DNA from: Pseudomonadota bacterium
GTDB taxonomy: Bacteria; Pseudomonadota; Gammaproteobacteria; Burkholderiales; Burkholderiaceae_C
Length of the DNA stretch: 44,260 nt
Direction of reading: 5' to 3'
Assembly: GCA_021799355.1 (NCBI GenBank)
Contig: JAJZAQ010000022.1
Location: forward strand, 1-44,260
Each line of letters opens with the position of its first letter. The stretch's first letter is position 1. Position numbers and translations under genes: made by a program. The notes under the pieces were generated by a model. The model did no database searches and was not told where the DNA came from. It worked only from the letters and a program-made list of their open reading frames with translations. Shown one piece after another: positions 30,861 to 39,519 of the stretch.

Positions 30861-31085
30861 TCAACGATGCGCCAGAAATTCCTCCACCGTCAGGCCGACG
30901 TCTTTGGCGATCTGCCGCAGCAGCACTGGGGAAATGTCCCGTCCCTTGTGAAACGGCACCGTGGTGTTCTGCCCGCGGTCGTTGCGAAACTGTTTGTGCG
31001 AGCCGCGTTGCCGCACTTCGCGGAAACCCAGCGCGAGCAGAATCGCTGCGACCTCGCCCGGTTTGAGAACCGGCAACTGCCCCAT
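30861..31085 (-). CDS. hicA: HicA-type mRNA interferase toxin
   Basis: HicA toxin (74 aa) with a double-stranded-RNA-binding-like fold. The catalytic histidine lies in RQRGSHKQFRND, and the C-terminal FHKGRDISPVLLRQIAKDVGL is typical. HicA cleaves mRNA when not bound by HicB. It is the second gene, six bases after hicB. The pair is convergent with aspS. Confidence 0.93.
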   Translation of the reverse strand: MGQLPVLKPGEVAAILLALGFREVRQRGSHKQFRNDRGQNTTVPFHKGRDISPVLLRQIAKDVGLTVEEFLAHR

Positions 31086-31091
31086 CGCGGG

Positions 31092-31301
31092 TCAGGCCAC
31101 GGCGACGTTCTGGATGCCGACGAACTCGGCTTCAAGCTGCGGCTCGCCGTCTTCCAGCAGCATCGCGATGACTTCCTGCAGATTGCGGTTGAGCTCGTCC
31201 AGCGTCTCGCCCTGCGAATGCGCGCCGGGAAAGCCGGGAACGAAGCCGACATACAGCCCGGTCTGCGGGCAACGCTCGATCACGGCGGCAAAGGTTTTCA
31301 T
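31092..31301 (-). CDS. hicB: HicB-type antitoxin (short form)
   Basis: HicB antitoxin (69 aa) with an excellent ribosome binding site (AAGGAG, six bases before ATG 31301). The partial RNase H fold shows PGFPGAHSQGETLDELNRN and ends soon after. The C-terminal helix-turn-helix or ribbon-helix-helix domain of longer HicB proteins is missing, so self-repression would need another mechanism. The antitoxin gene comes first, opposite to E. coli hicAB. A minus-strand GATAAT (31329-31334) is a possible -10 box. Confidence 0.92.
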   Translation of the reverse strand: MKTFAAVIERCPQTGLYVGFVPGFPGAHSQGETLDELNRNLQEVIAMLLEDGEPQLEAEFVGIQNVAVA

Positions 31302-31396
31302 CGTCCGCTCCTTCTGAACCTGCGTCCGATTATCCCGCGCCTCGATCGTGACGTGTCGCGGGGGACGGGCTCCTGATCTGAACGCTTGCTTGCACC

Positions 31397-32518
31397 ATGC
31401 CCCGCATCGACGACCCCACCCATGACCGCGAAGCCGGCGCTGCCGACGGCACGCTGGATACAACCCGCATCGACGACACCCGCATCCGCGCGGTGCGGGC
31501 GCTGATCTCACCCGCCGTGGTGCTTGAAGATCTGCCGGTGACGGCGGCGGTCGAGGCGGTGGTCGAGCGCGGGCGCGCGGCGGTGGCCGACGTGCTGCAC
31601 GGCCGCAGCGACCGGCTGATCGCCGTCGTCGGGCCGTGCTCGATCCACGACGCCGAGCAGGCGCTGGACTATGCGCGTCGGCTGCGCGCGCTGAGCTCGG
31701 AGCTGGACGACGCGCTGGTGCTGGTGATGCGGGTGTATTTCGAAAAGCCGCGCACCACGGTGGGCTGGAAGGGGTTTATCAACGACCCGCGGCTGGACGG
31801 CAGCTTTCGCATCAACGAGGGATTGCGCCGGGCACGGCAGCTGCTGCTGGACATCAACGCGCTGGGGCTGCCGGCAGGCACCGAGTTCCTCGACCTGCTG
31901 TCACCGCAGTATTTCAGCGACCTGATCGCCTGGGGCGCGATCGGCGCGCGCACCACCGAAAGCCAGAGCCACCGCCAACTCGCTTCCGGGCTGAGCTGCC
32001 CGGTGGGGTTCAAGAACGGGACGGATGGCGGGGTGCAGATCGCCGCCGACGCAGTGGTCGCTGCCGCGCACCCACACGCTTTCATGGGCATGACCAAAAT
32101 GGGCGTGGCGGCGATTTTCGAAACCCGCGGCAATGCCGATTGCCATGTGATTCTGCGCGGCGGCAAGGCGCCGAATTACGACGCCGCGTCGGTTGACGCC
32201 GCATGCGCGGTGCTGGCCAAGGCCGGGCTGCGGCAGCAGGTGATGATCGACTGCTCGCACGCCAACTCGGCCAAGCAGCCAAGGCGACAGATCGAGGTCG
32301 CCGCCGACATCGCGCAGCGCATCGCCGCGGGCGAGCGGCGCATCATCGGGGTGATGGTCGAGAGCCACCTGGCCGAGGGGCGGCAGGATTTGAAACCCGG
32401 TCAGCCGCTGACGCCCGGTGTGTCGATCACCGACGCCTGCCTGGGCTGGGACGACACCGTGCCGTTGCTGCGCAACCTCGCCGCTTCAGTCCGGGCGCGC
32501 CGCCACCACCCCGCCTGA
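31397..32518 (+). CDS. aroG: 3-deoxy-7-phosphoheptulonate synthase (DAHP synthase, type I)
   Basis: First enzyme of the shikimate pathway, joining PEP and erythrose 4-phosphate (373 aa). The signatures AVVGPCSIHD, PVGFKNGTDG, AFMGMTKMG and MIDCSHANS are all present. The N-terminal part (IDDTRIRAVRALISPAVVLEDLP) is of the feedback-sensitive AroG/F/H class; which amino acid inhibits it cannot be read. A ribosome binding site is not evident. It is divergent from hicB. Confidence 0.95.
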   Translation: MPRIDDPTHDREAGAADGTLDTTRIDDTRIRAVRALISPAVVLEDLPVTAAVEAVVERGRAAVADVLHGRSDRLIAVVGPCSIHDAEQALDYARRLRALSSELDDALVLVMRVYFEKPRTTVGWKGFINDPRLDGSFRINEGLRRARQLLLDINALGLPAGTEFLDLLSPQYFSDLIAWGAIGARTTESQSHRQLASGLSCPVGFKNGTDGGVQIAADAVVAAAHPHAFMGMTKMGVAAIFETRGNADCHVILRGGKAPNYDAASVDAACAVLAKAGLRQQVMIDCSHANSAKQPRRQIEVAADIAQRIAAGERRIIGVMVESHLAEGRQDLKPGQPLTPGVSITDACLGWDDTVPLLRNLAASVRARRHHPA

Positions 32519-32527
32519 TGCGTCAGT

Positions 32528-32541
32528 CCGCCGTGCGGCGG
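32528..32541. other. perfect hairpin between aroG and the cytochrome gene
   Basis: CCGCCG-TG-CGGCGG forms a 6-bp stem in the 52-bp convergent spacer. No T-run follows on either strand, so it is at best a weak or rho-assisted terminator. Confidence 0.35.
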
Positions 32542-32570
32542 TGATCGCCCCGCGCGCTGCGTCGCCGTGC

Positions 32571-33044
32571 TCAGAGCTCCTCACGGAAGGCGTCGTGGCA
32601 GGACTTGCAGGTCTTGGCGGTTTCGCCGAACACCACCTTGATCTCGTCGAGCTTGCCGGTCTTGGCCGCGGCCACGAGCTTGGGCGTCATTTGCTGCAGC
32701 TTGTCGGCATCGGCCTTGAACTTGTCCATCTCTTTCCAGATCGCCGGCTTGGCGTGCGAGTCGGGCAGGTCGGTGCCCGGGCCGAACGCCTGCCACGGCA
32801 GATGCGACATGAAGGCGACGATTTCGGCGTTTTCCAGCGCCGCCTTGGCATCGAACGGCGCCTTGCCCTGCACCATCGCGCCCAGACGGGCGAAGCTGGT
32901 GCCCATCAGGACGAAGGCCGACTGGCGATACTTCACCGCCGCCTCGGGTTTGGCAAACTGCGCATACGCCGGCGCCGCGGCCAACGCCGCACAGGCGAGC
33001 AAGGCGACAAACGGGGTTTTCGGCTGAAAACGGGTCAGATTCAT
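32571..33044 (-). CDS. class II cytochrome c (cytochrome c' family)
   Basis: Periplasmic haem protein (157 aa). The start at 33044 has AGGAG seven bases upstream; a signal peptide ends A-P-A-Y-A-Q. The single haem site CKSCH is near the C-terminus, as expected for class II cytochromes, with a four-helix-bundle pattern before it (GTSFARLGAMVQGKAPFD, WKEMDKFKADADKLQQM). Relatives bind NO or CO, or carry electrons. No operon partner is present. Confidence 0.93.
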   Translation of the reverse strand: MNLTRFQPKTPFVALLACAALAAAPAYAQFAKPEAAVKYRQSAFVLMGTSFARLGAMVQGKAPFDAKAALENAEIVAFMSHLPWQAFGPGTDLPDSHAKPAIWKEMDKFKADADKLQQMTPKLVAAAKTGKLDEIKVVFGETAKTCKSCHDAFREEL

Positions 33045-33408
33045 CGACAGACTCCTGACAGGGTGAGGATGGACACCGGGGCAGTGTAAGAAAAAGTGTT
33101 GACGGCTGCACGACGCCATCTGGCGACAATGCAACGGGTCGATTTGCAAAAAAATGCGGTTTCGCTGTCGATCTGGCGCGTGCACGGCTTAAGATGCGGG
33201 CCATTGAGCCATCCGCCGCGGCGGTGCAGCGCCGATCGGGGCGTTCAACACGTCCATCGCCGCGTGCCGGACAGGCTCAATGATCCGGCATCCCTGGCCC
33301 GTCCAGGAACGCCAGCATGACAACGGGGAATCCGCACTGTGCGCGGCCTACCGGGCTGGTGGCGGCGTGCAAACGGACCCTCCAATCAACTTCTCGGAGT
33401 CATTGAAT
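33045..33408. other. 364-bp divergent intergenic region
   Basis: Spacer between the cytochrome gene (minus) and the SWIB gene (plus). It holds the cytochrome ribosome binding site and a minus-strand TACACT resembling a -10 box. On the plus strand only weak boxes are visible (for example TAAGAT near 33189). No gene, RNA or repeat was recognised. Confidence 0.5.
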
Positions 33409-33708
33409 ATGGCCACTGCAAAACCCGCGGCAAAAAAAGCCACCGCCGCCAAAACCTCCCGTCAACCCAGCGCGGCCTTCATGAAGCCGCTCACCCCCTC
33501 TGCCCAGCTTGCAGCCGTGGTGGGCGCCGCGCCGATGCCGCGCACCGAAGTGGTGAAAAAGCTGTGGGACTACATCAAGGCGCACAAACTGCAAGACACG
33601 GCGAACAAACGCATGATCAACGCCGACGCCAAACTCAAGCCGGTTTTTGGCAAAGACCAGGTCAGCATGTTCGAAATGACCAAACTGGTCAGCGCACACC
33701 TCAAATGA
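33409..33708 (+). CDS. SWIB/MDM2 domain protein
   Basis: A 99-residue protein. The first 22 residues are Lys/Ala-rich, like a histone tail or a nucleic-acid-binding tail. The SWIB domain follows (LAAVVGAAPMPRTEVVKKLW, DYIKAHKLQD, INADAKLKPVFGKDQVSMFE). In eukaryotes the fold occurs in chromatin remodelling complexes; the bacterial role is unknown. The start has GGAG nine bases upstream. Its stop overlaps the ATG of the next gene (ATGA). Confidence 0.95.
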   Translation: MATAKPAAKKATAAKTSRQPSAAFMKPLTPSAQLAAVVGAAPMPRTEVVKKLWDYIKAHKLQDTANKRMINADAKLKPVFGKDQVSMFEMTKLVSAHLK

Positions 33709-34346
33709 CGTGGCAGCCACGCGGGCGCACGCTGCGCGCCCGCTCCCACCGGCCCGGCACTGCCGGGCTTTTTCATGCGACACTCTGGGCGCGGGTGCTG
33801 GCGTGCCTGCTGCTGGCCGTGTGCGCCGCAAGCGCGCAGGCGGGCGCACCGCAGCCGTTGGCGCTGCCGCGCGATACGGCGGTTTCCGCCGGGTTTTCTC
33901 CCGACGGCAGCGCGCTGGCGCTGGTGCTGCAGGTCATCGGCCAGGCGCACCGCAGCATCGACGTGGCGGCTTACCTGCTGACCTCGTCCGATGTGGCGCG
34001 CGCCTTGGTGCAGGCGCGGCGGCGCGGCGTCCAGGTGCGTGTGCTGCTCGACGCCAAAAGCGACACGGCAGAAGATGCGCGCTACGCCCGCCATGCGCTG
34101 GGCATTCTGGTCAACGCCGGCATCGCCGTGCGCAGCATCGACGCCTACCCCCTGTTCCACGACAAATACATGATCATCGACCGCCGCACGGTGCAGACCG
34201 GCAGTTTCAACTACACCTCCTCGGCGGCACGGCGCAATGCGGAAAACGTGCTGGTGGTGTGGAACGCGCCGCAACTGGCCGCGCGCTACCAGGCCGACTG
34301 GGAGCGCAACTGGGCGCTGGGGCGCGCCGTGCAGTTGCCTTACTGA
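33705..34346 (+). CDS. secreted PLD-superfamily nuclease (single HKD motif)
   Basis: A 213-residue protein with one HKD motif, H-D-K-Y-M-I-I-D, followed by GSFNYTSSA, the pattern of the Nuc-type endonuclease subgroup that dimerises to build one active site. A hydrophobic signal segment (VLACLLLAVCAASAQA) is preceded by about 30 polar residues, so either the start is further downstream (a GTG just before this segment is in frame) or the leader is long. ATG 33705 overlaps the SWIB stop. The likely role is periplasmic or extracellular DNA/RNA cleavage, by inference. Confidence 0.88.
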   Translation: MTWQPRGRTLRARSHRPGTAGLFHATLWARVLACLLLAVCAASAQAGAPQPLALPRDTAVSAGFSPDGSALALVLQVIGQAHRSIDVAAYLLTSSDVARALVQARRRGVQVRVLLDAKSDTAEDARYARHALGILVNAGIAVRSIDAYPLFHDKYMIIDRRTVQTGSFNYTSSAARRNAENVLVVWNAPQLAARYQADWERNWALGRAVQLPY

Positions 34347-34474
34347 GTCCGGGCCGACCCGGCTGCGCCGGCAAAGACGCCGTGCCAATGCCGTACCGGA
34401 CGAAGGGGCGCCTGCGCGGCGCTGCGTCGCCGCCTAAAATTGCCCCGCTGCACACAGGCTTTGCGAATCCGACG

Positions 34475-34990
34475 ATGAAATCCCTGCCCAAATCCGCGTT
34501 GATCGCCGCTATCGTCGTCATTCTGGCGCTCGGTGGTTATCTCGGCTGGTCCGCGCTGGAGCAAAAACCCGCCGCGCCCAACGCCAGCTTTACCCTGCTC
34601 GATGGCAAAACGGTCGATCTGTCGGCCTACCGCGGCAAGGTGGTGATGGTCAACTTCTGGGCGACGAGCTGCACCACTTGCGTTGGCGAAATGCCCGAGC
34701 TGGTGCAGACTTACGACGCGCTGCATCCCAAAGGCTTTCACCTCGTCGCCGTGGCGATGAGCTATGACAACCCGACCTTCGTGCGCAATTTCGCGCAGCA
34801 GCGGCAGTTGCCGTTCTCCGTGGCCTACGACGCCAGCGGCCAAGCGGCCAAGGCATTTCAGAACGTGCGGCTGACGCCGACGAGTTTTCTCATCGACAAG
34901 TCCGGCCGCATCGTCAAGGAATACGTCGGCCCGCCCAACTTTGCCGAGCTGCACAGCCTGATCGACCAGTTGCTGGCGCAGCCGGCGTGA
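34475..34990 (+). CDS. TlpA/ResA-like membrane-anchored thioredoxin
   Basis: A 171-residue protein with an N-terminal membrane anchor (about 8-28) and a periplasmic thioredoxin fold. The active site is W-A-T-S-C-T-T-C, and the cis-proline loop reads LTPTSFLID. It probably reduces or exchanges disulfides of exported proteins, for example in cytochrome c maturation. The stop directly abuts the convergent LysR gene (34990/34991). Confidence 0.93.
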   Translation: MKSLPKSALIAAIVVILALGGYLGWSALEQKPAAPNASFTLLDGKTVDLSAYRGKVVMVNFWATSCTTCVGEMPELVQTYDALHPKGFHLVAVAMSYDNPTFVRNFAQQRQLPFSVAYDASGQAAKAFQNVRLTPTSFLIDKSGRIVKEYVGPPNFAELHSLIDQLLAQPA

Positions 34991-35908
34991 TCAGGGTACG
35001 AGCATGCCCATGTCGTCGCGGCAGCGGGAAAAGTGTGCTTTGAGGTAGTCCAGCCACAGCCGCAGGCGCAGCGGCAGGTGCTTGCGCTGGGTGAACACGG
35101 CAAAAATGCCGTTGGGTGGCGCGGCGTAGTCCTGCAGAATCGCCACCAGCCGACCGTCCCTGAGGCTGCTGCCCACTTCCCAGAGTGAGCGCCAGGCGAT
35201 GCCGCGGCCTTCCAGGCACCACTGGTGCAGGACCGCGCCATCGGTGCAGTCCATGCGTCCGCCGACGCGGATGTGCGTGATGTCGCCGTCGATCCGGAAC
35301 ACCCAGCCGCGCGGCTGGCTGCCCACCGACGAATACGCCAGGCAGTTGTGCCGCGCCAGATCGTAAGGCGTGGCCGGCGTGCCGTAGCGCTGCAGGTAGC
35401 TGGGGGCTGCCACGCACACCCGCTGGTTGTCGGCCAGACGCAGGCTGACCAGCGAGGAATCGGCCAGATCGCCCACACGCACCGCGCAGTCGTACCCCTC
35501 GTTGACCAGATCGACCAGCCGGTCGGTGAGGTCCAGCGACAACGTGACTTCAGGGTGCTGATCGAGAAAATCCGGGATCAATGGAGCGATATGCCGCCGG
35601 CCAAACCCCGCCGGCGCGGTGATGCGCAAATGCCCGCTGGCCTTCACCCCGCCCGCGCTGACACTGGCCTCGGCGTTTTGCAAATCGGCCAGCAGCCGCT
35701 GGCAATCCTCGAGAAACGCGCTGCCTTCCTCGGTCAGGCTGATGCGGCGCGTGGTGCGCAGCAGCAATTTGACGCCGAGCCGGGCTTCGAGCGCATCGAT
35801 GCGGCGGCCGATGATCGCCGGAGCGACGCCTTCGGCCTGCGCCGCAGCGGTCAGACTGCCCTTGGTCGCGACCGCGGCGAACGTCTCCATCTGTTTGAGT
35901 TTGTCCAT
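34991..35908 (-). CDS. LysR-family transcriptional regulator
   Basis: A 305-residue LTTR. From ATG 35908 (M-D-K-L-K-Q-M-E-T-F) the winged helix-turn-helix covers residues about 1-60 (ATKGSLTAAAQAEGVAPAII), followed by a periplasmic-binding-protein-like effector domain. It is divergent from malate synthase with a 260-bp spacer, the usual arrangement for a regulator of the neighbour. The effector is unknown; a glyoxylate-cycle or acetate-related signal is inference. Confidence 0.93.
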   Translation of the reverse strand: MDKLKQMETFAAVATKGSLTAAAQAEGVAPAIIGRRIDALEARLGVKLLLRTTRRISLTEEGSAFLEDCQRLLADLQNAEASVSAGGVKASGHLRITAPAGFGRRHIAPLIPDFLDQHPEVTLSLDLTDRLVDLVNEGYDCAVRVGDLADSSLVSLRLADNQRVCVAAPSYLQRYGTPATPYDLARHNCLAYSSVGSQPRGWVFRIDGDITHIRVGGRMDCTDGAVLHQWCLEGRGIAWRSLWEVGSSLRDGRLVAILQDYAAPPNGIFAVFTQRKHLPLRLRLWLDYLKAHFSRCRDDMGMLVP

Positions 35909-35984
35909 ATTTGCACAACATTGCATCCGCAAAAGGTTGGAATCTAACCGAAGCCGCAGGCGCCAGCGCATGGTTTGATGCGGC

Positions 35985-36079
35985 TTTGCAGCAAATTCGC
36001 GGCAAAGTCCCTGCACGCCGGCGTCCATGCCCTTCGCCAGCGGCCCTGTCCAAACATTGCAGTGCAGCATAAACTGCAC
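35985..36079. promoter_or_regulatory. inverted repeats in the LysR / malate synthase spacer
   Basis: Two perfect palindromes stand out. TTTGC-A-GCAAA is at 35985-35995. GTGCAG-N6-CTGCAC is at 36062-36079, about 90 bases before the aceB start. LysR proteins bind dyads around a T-N11-A core, so these are candidate operators. Clear promoter boxes are not visible. Confidence 0.4.
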
Positions 36080-36168
36080 GTATCCCAAAAAGATGGCTGC
36101 CTGCCGCTGCGCCGCGCCACCCGTTGCCTGGCGGCAGACACACACCCTATTCGTTCACGGAGATCGCC

Positions 36169-37755
36169 ATGTCACAGACCACCTTGCCTGCCGGCGTGCA
36201 GCTCACCGCCGCCCCCCATTCCGCTTTCGACTTCATCCTCAGCGCCGATGCGCTGGGTTTCGTCGCCAAACTGCACCGCGCCTTCGAGCCGCGCCGCCAG
36301 CAGCTGCTCGCCGCCCGCGCCGAGCGCGCCAAGCGGCTCGATGCCGGCGAAAAACCGGACTTCCTGCCCGAGACCCGCGCGATCCGCGAAGGCGACTGGC
36401 GCATTGCGCCGCTGCCGCCGGCGCTGCAGCGCCGCCGCGTGGAGATCACCGGGCCGGTCGATCGCAAAATGATCATCAACGCCTTCAACTCCGGCGCCGA
36501 CAGCTATATGGCGGACTTCGAGGACGCCAATACCCCGGACTGGCGCAACCAGATCGAAGGCCAGATCAATCTGTATGAGGCGGTACGTCGCACCATCCGG
36601 CTGGAAACCGGCGGCAAGACCTACGCGCTGAACGACACCATCGCCACGCTGCAGGTACGGCCGCGCGGCTGGCATCTGGATGAAAAGCACCTGCTGGTCG
36701 ACGGCCAGCGGGTCAGCGGCTCGCTGTTCGACTTCGGGCTGTTCTTTTTCCACAACGCGCGCGAGCAGCTCGCCCGCGGCGCCGGGCCGTATTTCTACCT
36801 GCCCAAGATGGAGAGCCATCTGGAGGCGCGGCTGTGGAACGACGTGTTCGTGTTTGCGCAGAACGAGCTGGGCATTCCGCAAGGGTCGATCAAAGCGACC
36901 GTGCTGGTCGAGACCATCCTCGCCGCGTTCGAAATGGACGAAATCCTGTACGAACTGCGCGAGCACAGCGCCGGGCTGAACGCCGGGCGCTGGGACTACA
37001 TTTTCAGCGCGATCAAGAAGTTCAAGGTCGACCGCAACTTCTGCCTCGCCGACCGCGCGCAGATCACCATGACCGTGCCGTTCATGCGCGCGTATTCGCT
37101 GCTGCTGCTGGCCACCTGCCACAAGCGCGGCGCCCCGGCGATCGGCGGCATGAGCGCGCTCATCCCGATCAAAAACGACCCGGAGAAAAACGCCCGCGCG
37201 ATCGAGGGCATCCGCGCCGACAAGCGGCGCGACGCCACCGACGGCTACGACGGCGGCTGGGTCGCGCACCCGGGGCTGGTGCAGGTGGCGATGGAGGAAT
37301 TCGTCGCCGTGCTCGGCGACCGGCCGAACCAGATCGACAAGCGGCGCGACGATGTGCGCGTGACCGCCGCCGACCTGCTGAACTTCCAGCCGGAAAAGCC
37401 GATCACCGAAGCGGGGCTGCGCAACAACATCAACGTCGGCATCCACTACCTCGGCGCATGGCTGGCCGGCAGCGGGGCGGTGCCGATCCACAATCTGATG
37501 GAAGACGCCGCCACCGCCGAGATTTCGCGCAGCCAGGTGTGGCAATGGATCCAAAGCCCCAAGGGGGTGCTCGACGACGGCCGCAAGGTCACCGCCGAAC
37601 TGGTGCGCGCGCTGATTCCCGAAGAGCTGGCCAAGGTCAAAGCCACCGGCGCCAAGGGCGAGTTCGACCGCGCCGCGCAGATTTTCGAGCGCATGGCCAC
37701 CGCCGAGACGTTCACCGAATTCCTCACCCTGCCGCTGTACGAGGAACTGCCGTAA
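36169..37755 (+). CDS. aceB: malate synthase A
   Basis: Glyoxylate-cycle enzyme (528 aa) that condenses acetyl-CoA and glyoxylate to malate. The family signature [16 protein letters not shown] is perfect, and [30 protein letters not shown] and [11 protein letters not shown] are conserved. The length fits isoform A (aceB) rather than G. The start has GGAG six bases upstream. Isocitrate lyase is not in the window. A terminator follows. Confidence 0.97.
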   Translation: MSQTTLPAGVQLTAAPHSAFDFILSADALGFVAKLHRAFEPRRQQLLAARAERAKRLDAGEKPDFLPETRAIREGDWRIAPLPPALQRRRVEITGPVDRKMIINAFNSGADSYMADFEDANTPDWRNQIEGQINLYEAVRRTIRLETGGKTYALNDTIATLQVRPRGWHLDEKHLLVDGQRVSGSLFDFGLFFFHNAREQLARGAGPYFYLPKMESHLEARLWNDVFVFAQNELGIPQGSIKATVLVETILAAFEMDEILYELREHSAGLNAGRWDYIFSAIKKFKVDRNFCLADRAQITMTVPFMRAYSLLLLATCHKRGAPAIGGMSALIPIKNDPEKNARAIEGIRADKRRDATDGYDGGWVAHPGLVQVAMEEFVAVLGDRPNQIDKRRDDVRVTAADLLNFQPEKPITEAGLRNNINVGIHYLGAWLAGSGAVPIHNLMEDAATAEISRSQVWQWIQSPKGVLDDGRKVTAELVRALIPEELAKVKATGAKGEFDRAAQIFERMATAETFTEFLTLPLYEELP

Positions 37756-37796
37756 CGGGCCGCGACGGCGCGGCGCACGCTACCCCAGCGATGAAA

Positions 37797-37828
37797 CCAA
37801 GCCGCCTGCGGGCGGCTTGGTCGTTTCG
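37797..37828 (+). terminator. terminator after malate synthase
   Basis: A perfect 10-bp stem (CCAAGCCGCC at 37797-37806, GGCGGCTTGG at 37811-37820) with loop TGCG is followed by TCGTTTCG. The T-tract is broken, so efficiency may be moderate. Confidence 0.75.
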
Positions 37829-37977
37829 ATGGGGCAGCGGCATGGCACAAATCCTTGCACCGTGCAGCGCTTGCGGCGATTTCCGCACCGGTACCAGCCG
37901 CATCGCCGCGCCCCCTGCAAGCTCTGCCGGTCACGCCTAGCATGTTTCTCGTCGTTTCACAACAACGGAGGATTCCC

Positions 37978-38712
37978 ATGCAAATACGTTCCCTGAAAGA
38001 CCAGATCGCGGTGATCACCGGCGCCTCCAGCGGTATCGGCGCGGCCGCGGCGCGCGCGCTGGTCGCCGAAGGCATGCACGTGGTGCTGGCGGCGCGCTCG
38101 GCCGACAAGCTGCAGGCGCTGGCCGCCGAGCTGGGCGAGCGCGCCCACCCGGTGCCGACCGACGTCGGCGACGAGGCGCAGGTGCAGCGGCTGTTCGACA
38201 CCGTCAAGCAGCGCTTTGGCGGGCTCGATCTGCTGTTCAACAACGCCGGGGTCGGCTATTTCGGTGCGTTCGAGCACGGCAAAACCGAGCAGTGGAAAGC
38301 CACCATCGACGCCAACCTCTGGGGCGTGCTGTTTTGCACCCGCGCGGCGATTCCGCTGCTGCGCGGCCGCCCGGGGGCGATGATCAGCACCGTGTCGAGT
38401 GTGGGCGGGCGGCGCGGCATCGAAGGCTGGGCCGTTTACAACGCGACCAAGTTCGCCGTCGTCGGCCTGCACGACGCGCTGCGCAAAGAGCTCGGCCCCG
38501 AGGGCATCCGCGTGTCGTTGATCGAGCCCGGCGCCGTCTACACCGACTGGGGGTTCAACGTCCCGCCGGAGCAGATGAAGGCGCGCCGCGACTCGATTTC
38601 CGCGCTGCACGCGCAGGACATCGCGCAGGCGCTGGTCTACGCGTTTGCCCAGCCGCCGCACGTCAACCCGCAGGAGCTGCTGATCCTGCCCACCCGCCAG
38701 GTGTCGCCATGA
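37978..38712 (+). CDS. short-chain dehydrogenase/reductase
   Basis: Classical SDR (244 aa). The cofactor loop TGASSGIG is at residues 14-21, NNAG follows, and the catalytic Y-N-A-T-K is present with Ser in STVSSVGG. The residue after the second beta strand (AARSADKL) suggests NADP. The substrate is unknown. The start at 37978 has GGAGG six bases upstream. The stop overlaps the ATG of the bicupin gene (ATGA). Confidence 0.95.
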   Translation: MQIRSLKDQIAVITGASSGIGAAAARALVAEGMHVVLAARSADKLQALAAELGERAHPVPTDVGDEAQVQRLFDTVKQRFGGLDLLFNNAGVGYFGAFEHGKTEQWKATIDANLWGVLFCTRAAIPLLRGRPGAMISTVSSVGGRRGIEGWAVYNATKFAVVGLHDALRKELGPEGIRVSLIEPGAVYTDWGFNVPPEQMKARRDSISALHAQDIAQALVYAFAQPPHVNPQELLILPTRQVSP

Positions 38713-39434
38713 GCGCGGTTGCCGAGGACTTGCGGCTGCGCGCCGACTACGCCCGCGCCGAGGTGGTCGACACCACCGCGCTGCCGTGGGTCGATTCGCC
38801 CGCGCCGGGGGTGCAGCGCAAGCTGATCGAGCGCGACGGCGGCGAAGCCGCGCGCGCCACCTCGATCGTGCGCTACGCGCCGGGTGCCCGCTTTGCTGCA
38901 CACACCCATCCGCTGGGCGAGGAAATCCTGGTTCTGGACGGCACCTTTGCCGACGAGCACGGCGTGTATCCCGCGGGCACTTACCTGAAAAACCCGCCGG
39001 GCTCGCGCCACGCGCCGTTCACCGACACCGGCTGCACCCTGCTGGTCAAGCTGCGGCATCTGCAGCCGGACGACAGCGAGCGCGTGGTCGTCGACACCGC
39101 CTCCGCGGCCTGGCTGCCGGGGCTGGTGCCGGGGCTGCAGGTCAAGCCACTGTCGGACTTTGCCGGCGAGCACGCGGCGCTGGTGCAATGGGCGCCCGGC
39201 ACAGTGTTCACCCCGCACCGGCATTGGGGCGGGGAGGAAATCTTTGTGCTCGACGGCGTGTTCGAGGACGAACACGGCCGCTATCCGGCGAGCACCTGGA
39301 TGCGCAGCCCACACTTGAGCCAGCATCATCCATTCAGCCGCGACGGCTGCACGATTTTCGTCAAGGTCGGGCATGTGCCGGAGGCTGCGTCCCGCTCCTG
39401 GGGGCCATTCGAGCTGCCGCCACCATCGATCTGA
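38709..39434 (+). CDS. bicupin protein with two ChrR-type cupin domains
   Basis: A 241-residue protein made of two similar cupin domains. Metal-binding motifs are H-T-H-P-L-G-E-E followed by LVLDGTFADEHGVYPAGTY (about residues 65-100) and H-R-H-W-G-G-E-E followed by FVLDGVFEDEHGRYPASTW (about 170-205). The near-identical spacing shows internal duplication. ChrR-type cupins act as zinc-binding anti-sigma domains or as dioxygenases; no sigma factor gene is adjacent. It is translationally coupled to the SDR. Confidence 0.9.
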   Translation: MSAVAEDLRLRADYARAEVVDTTALPWVDSPAPGVQRKLIERDGGEAARATSIVRYAPGARFAAHTHPLGEEILVLDGTFADEHGVYPAGTYLKNPPGSRHAPFTDTGCTLLVKLRHLQPDDSERVVVDTASAAWLPGLVPGLQVKPLSDFAGEHAALVQWAPGTVFTPHRHWGGEEIFVLDGVFEDEHGRYPASTWMRSPHLSQHHPFSRDGCTIFVKVGHVPEAASRSWGPFELPPPSI

Positions 39435-39519
39435 GGTGACCCATTCGCGGCGCGTAAGCGACCCGCCTGGCGCAATGCCGCCAGCCGGCAGGCCGCCGTC
39501 GTGATGCATACTTGCATGC

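Noticed and set aside
33331-33408. Small open frame (about 29 codons) before the SWIB gene
   Set aside because: No ribosome binding site of its own and no recognisable peptide; expected by chance in GC-rich DNA.
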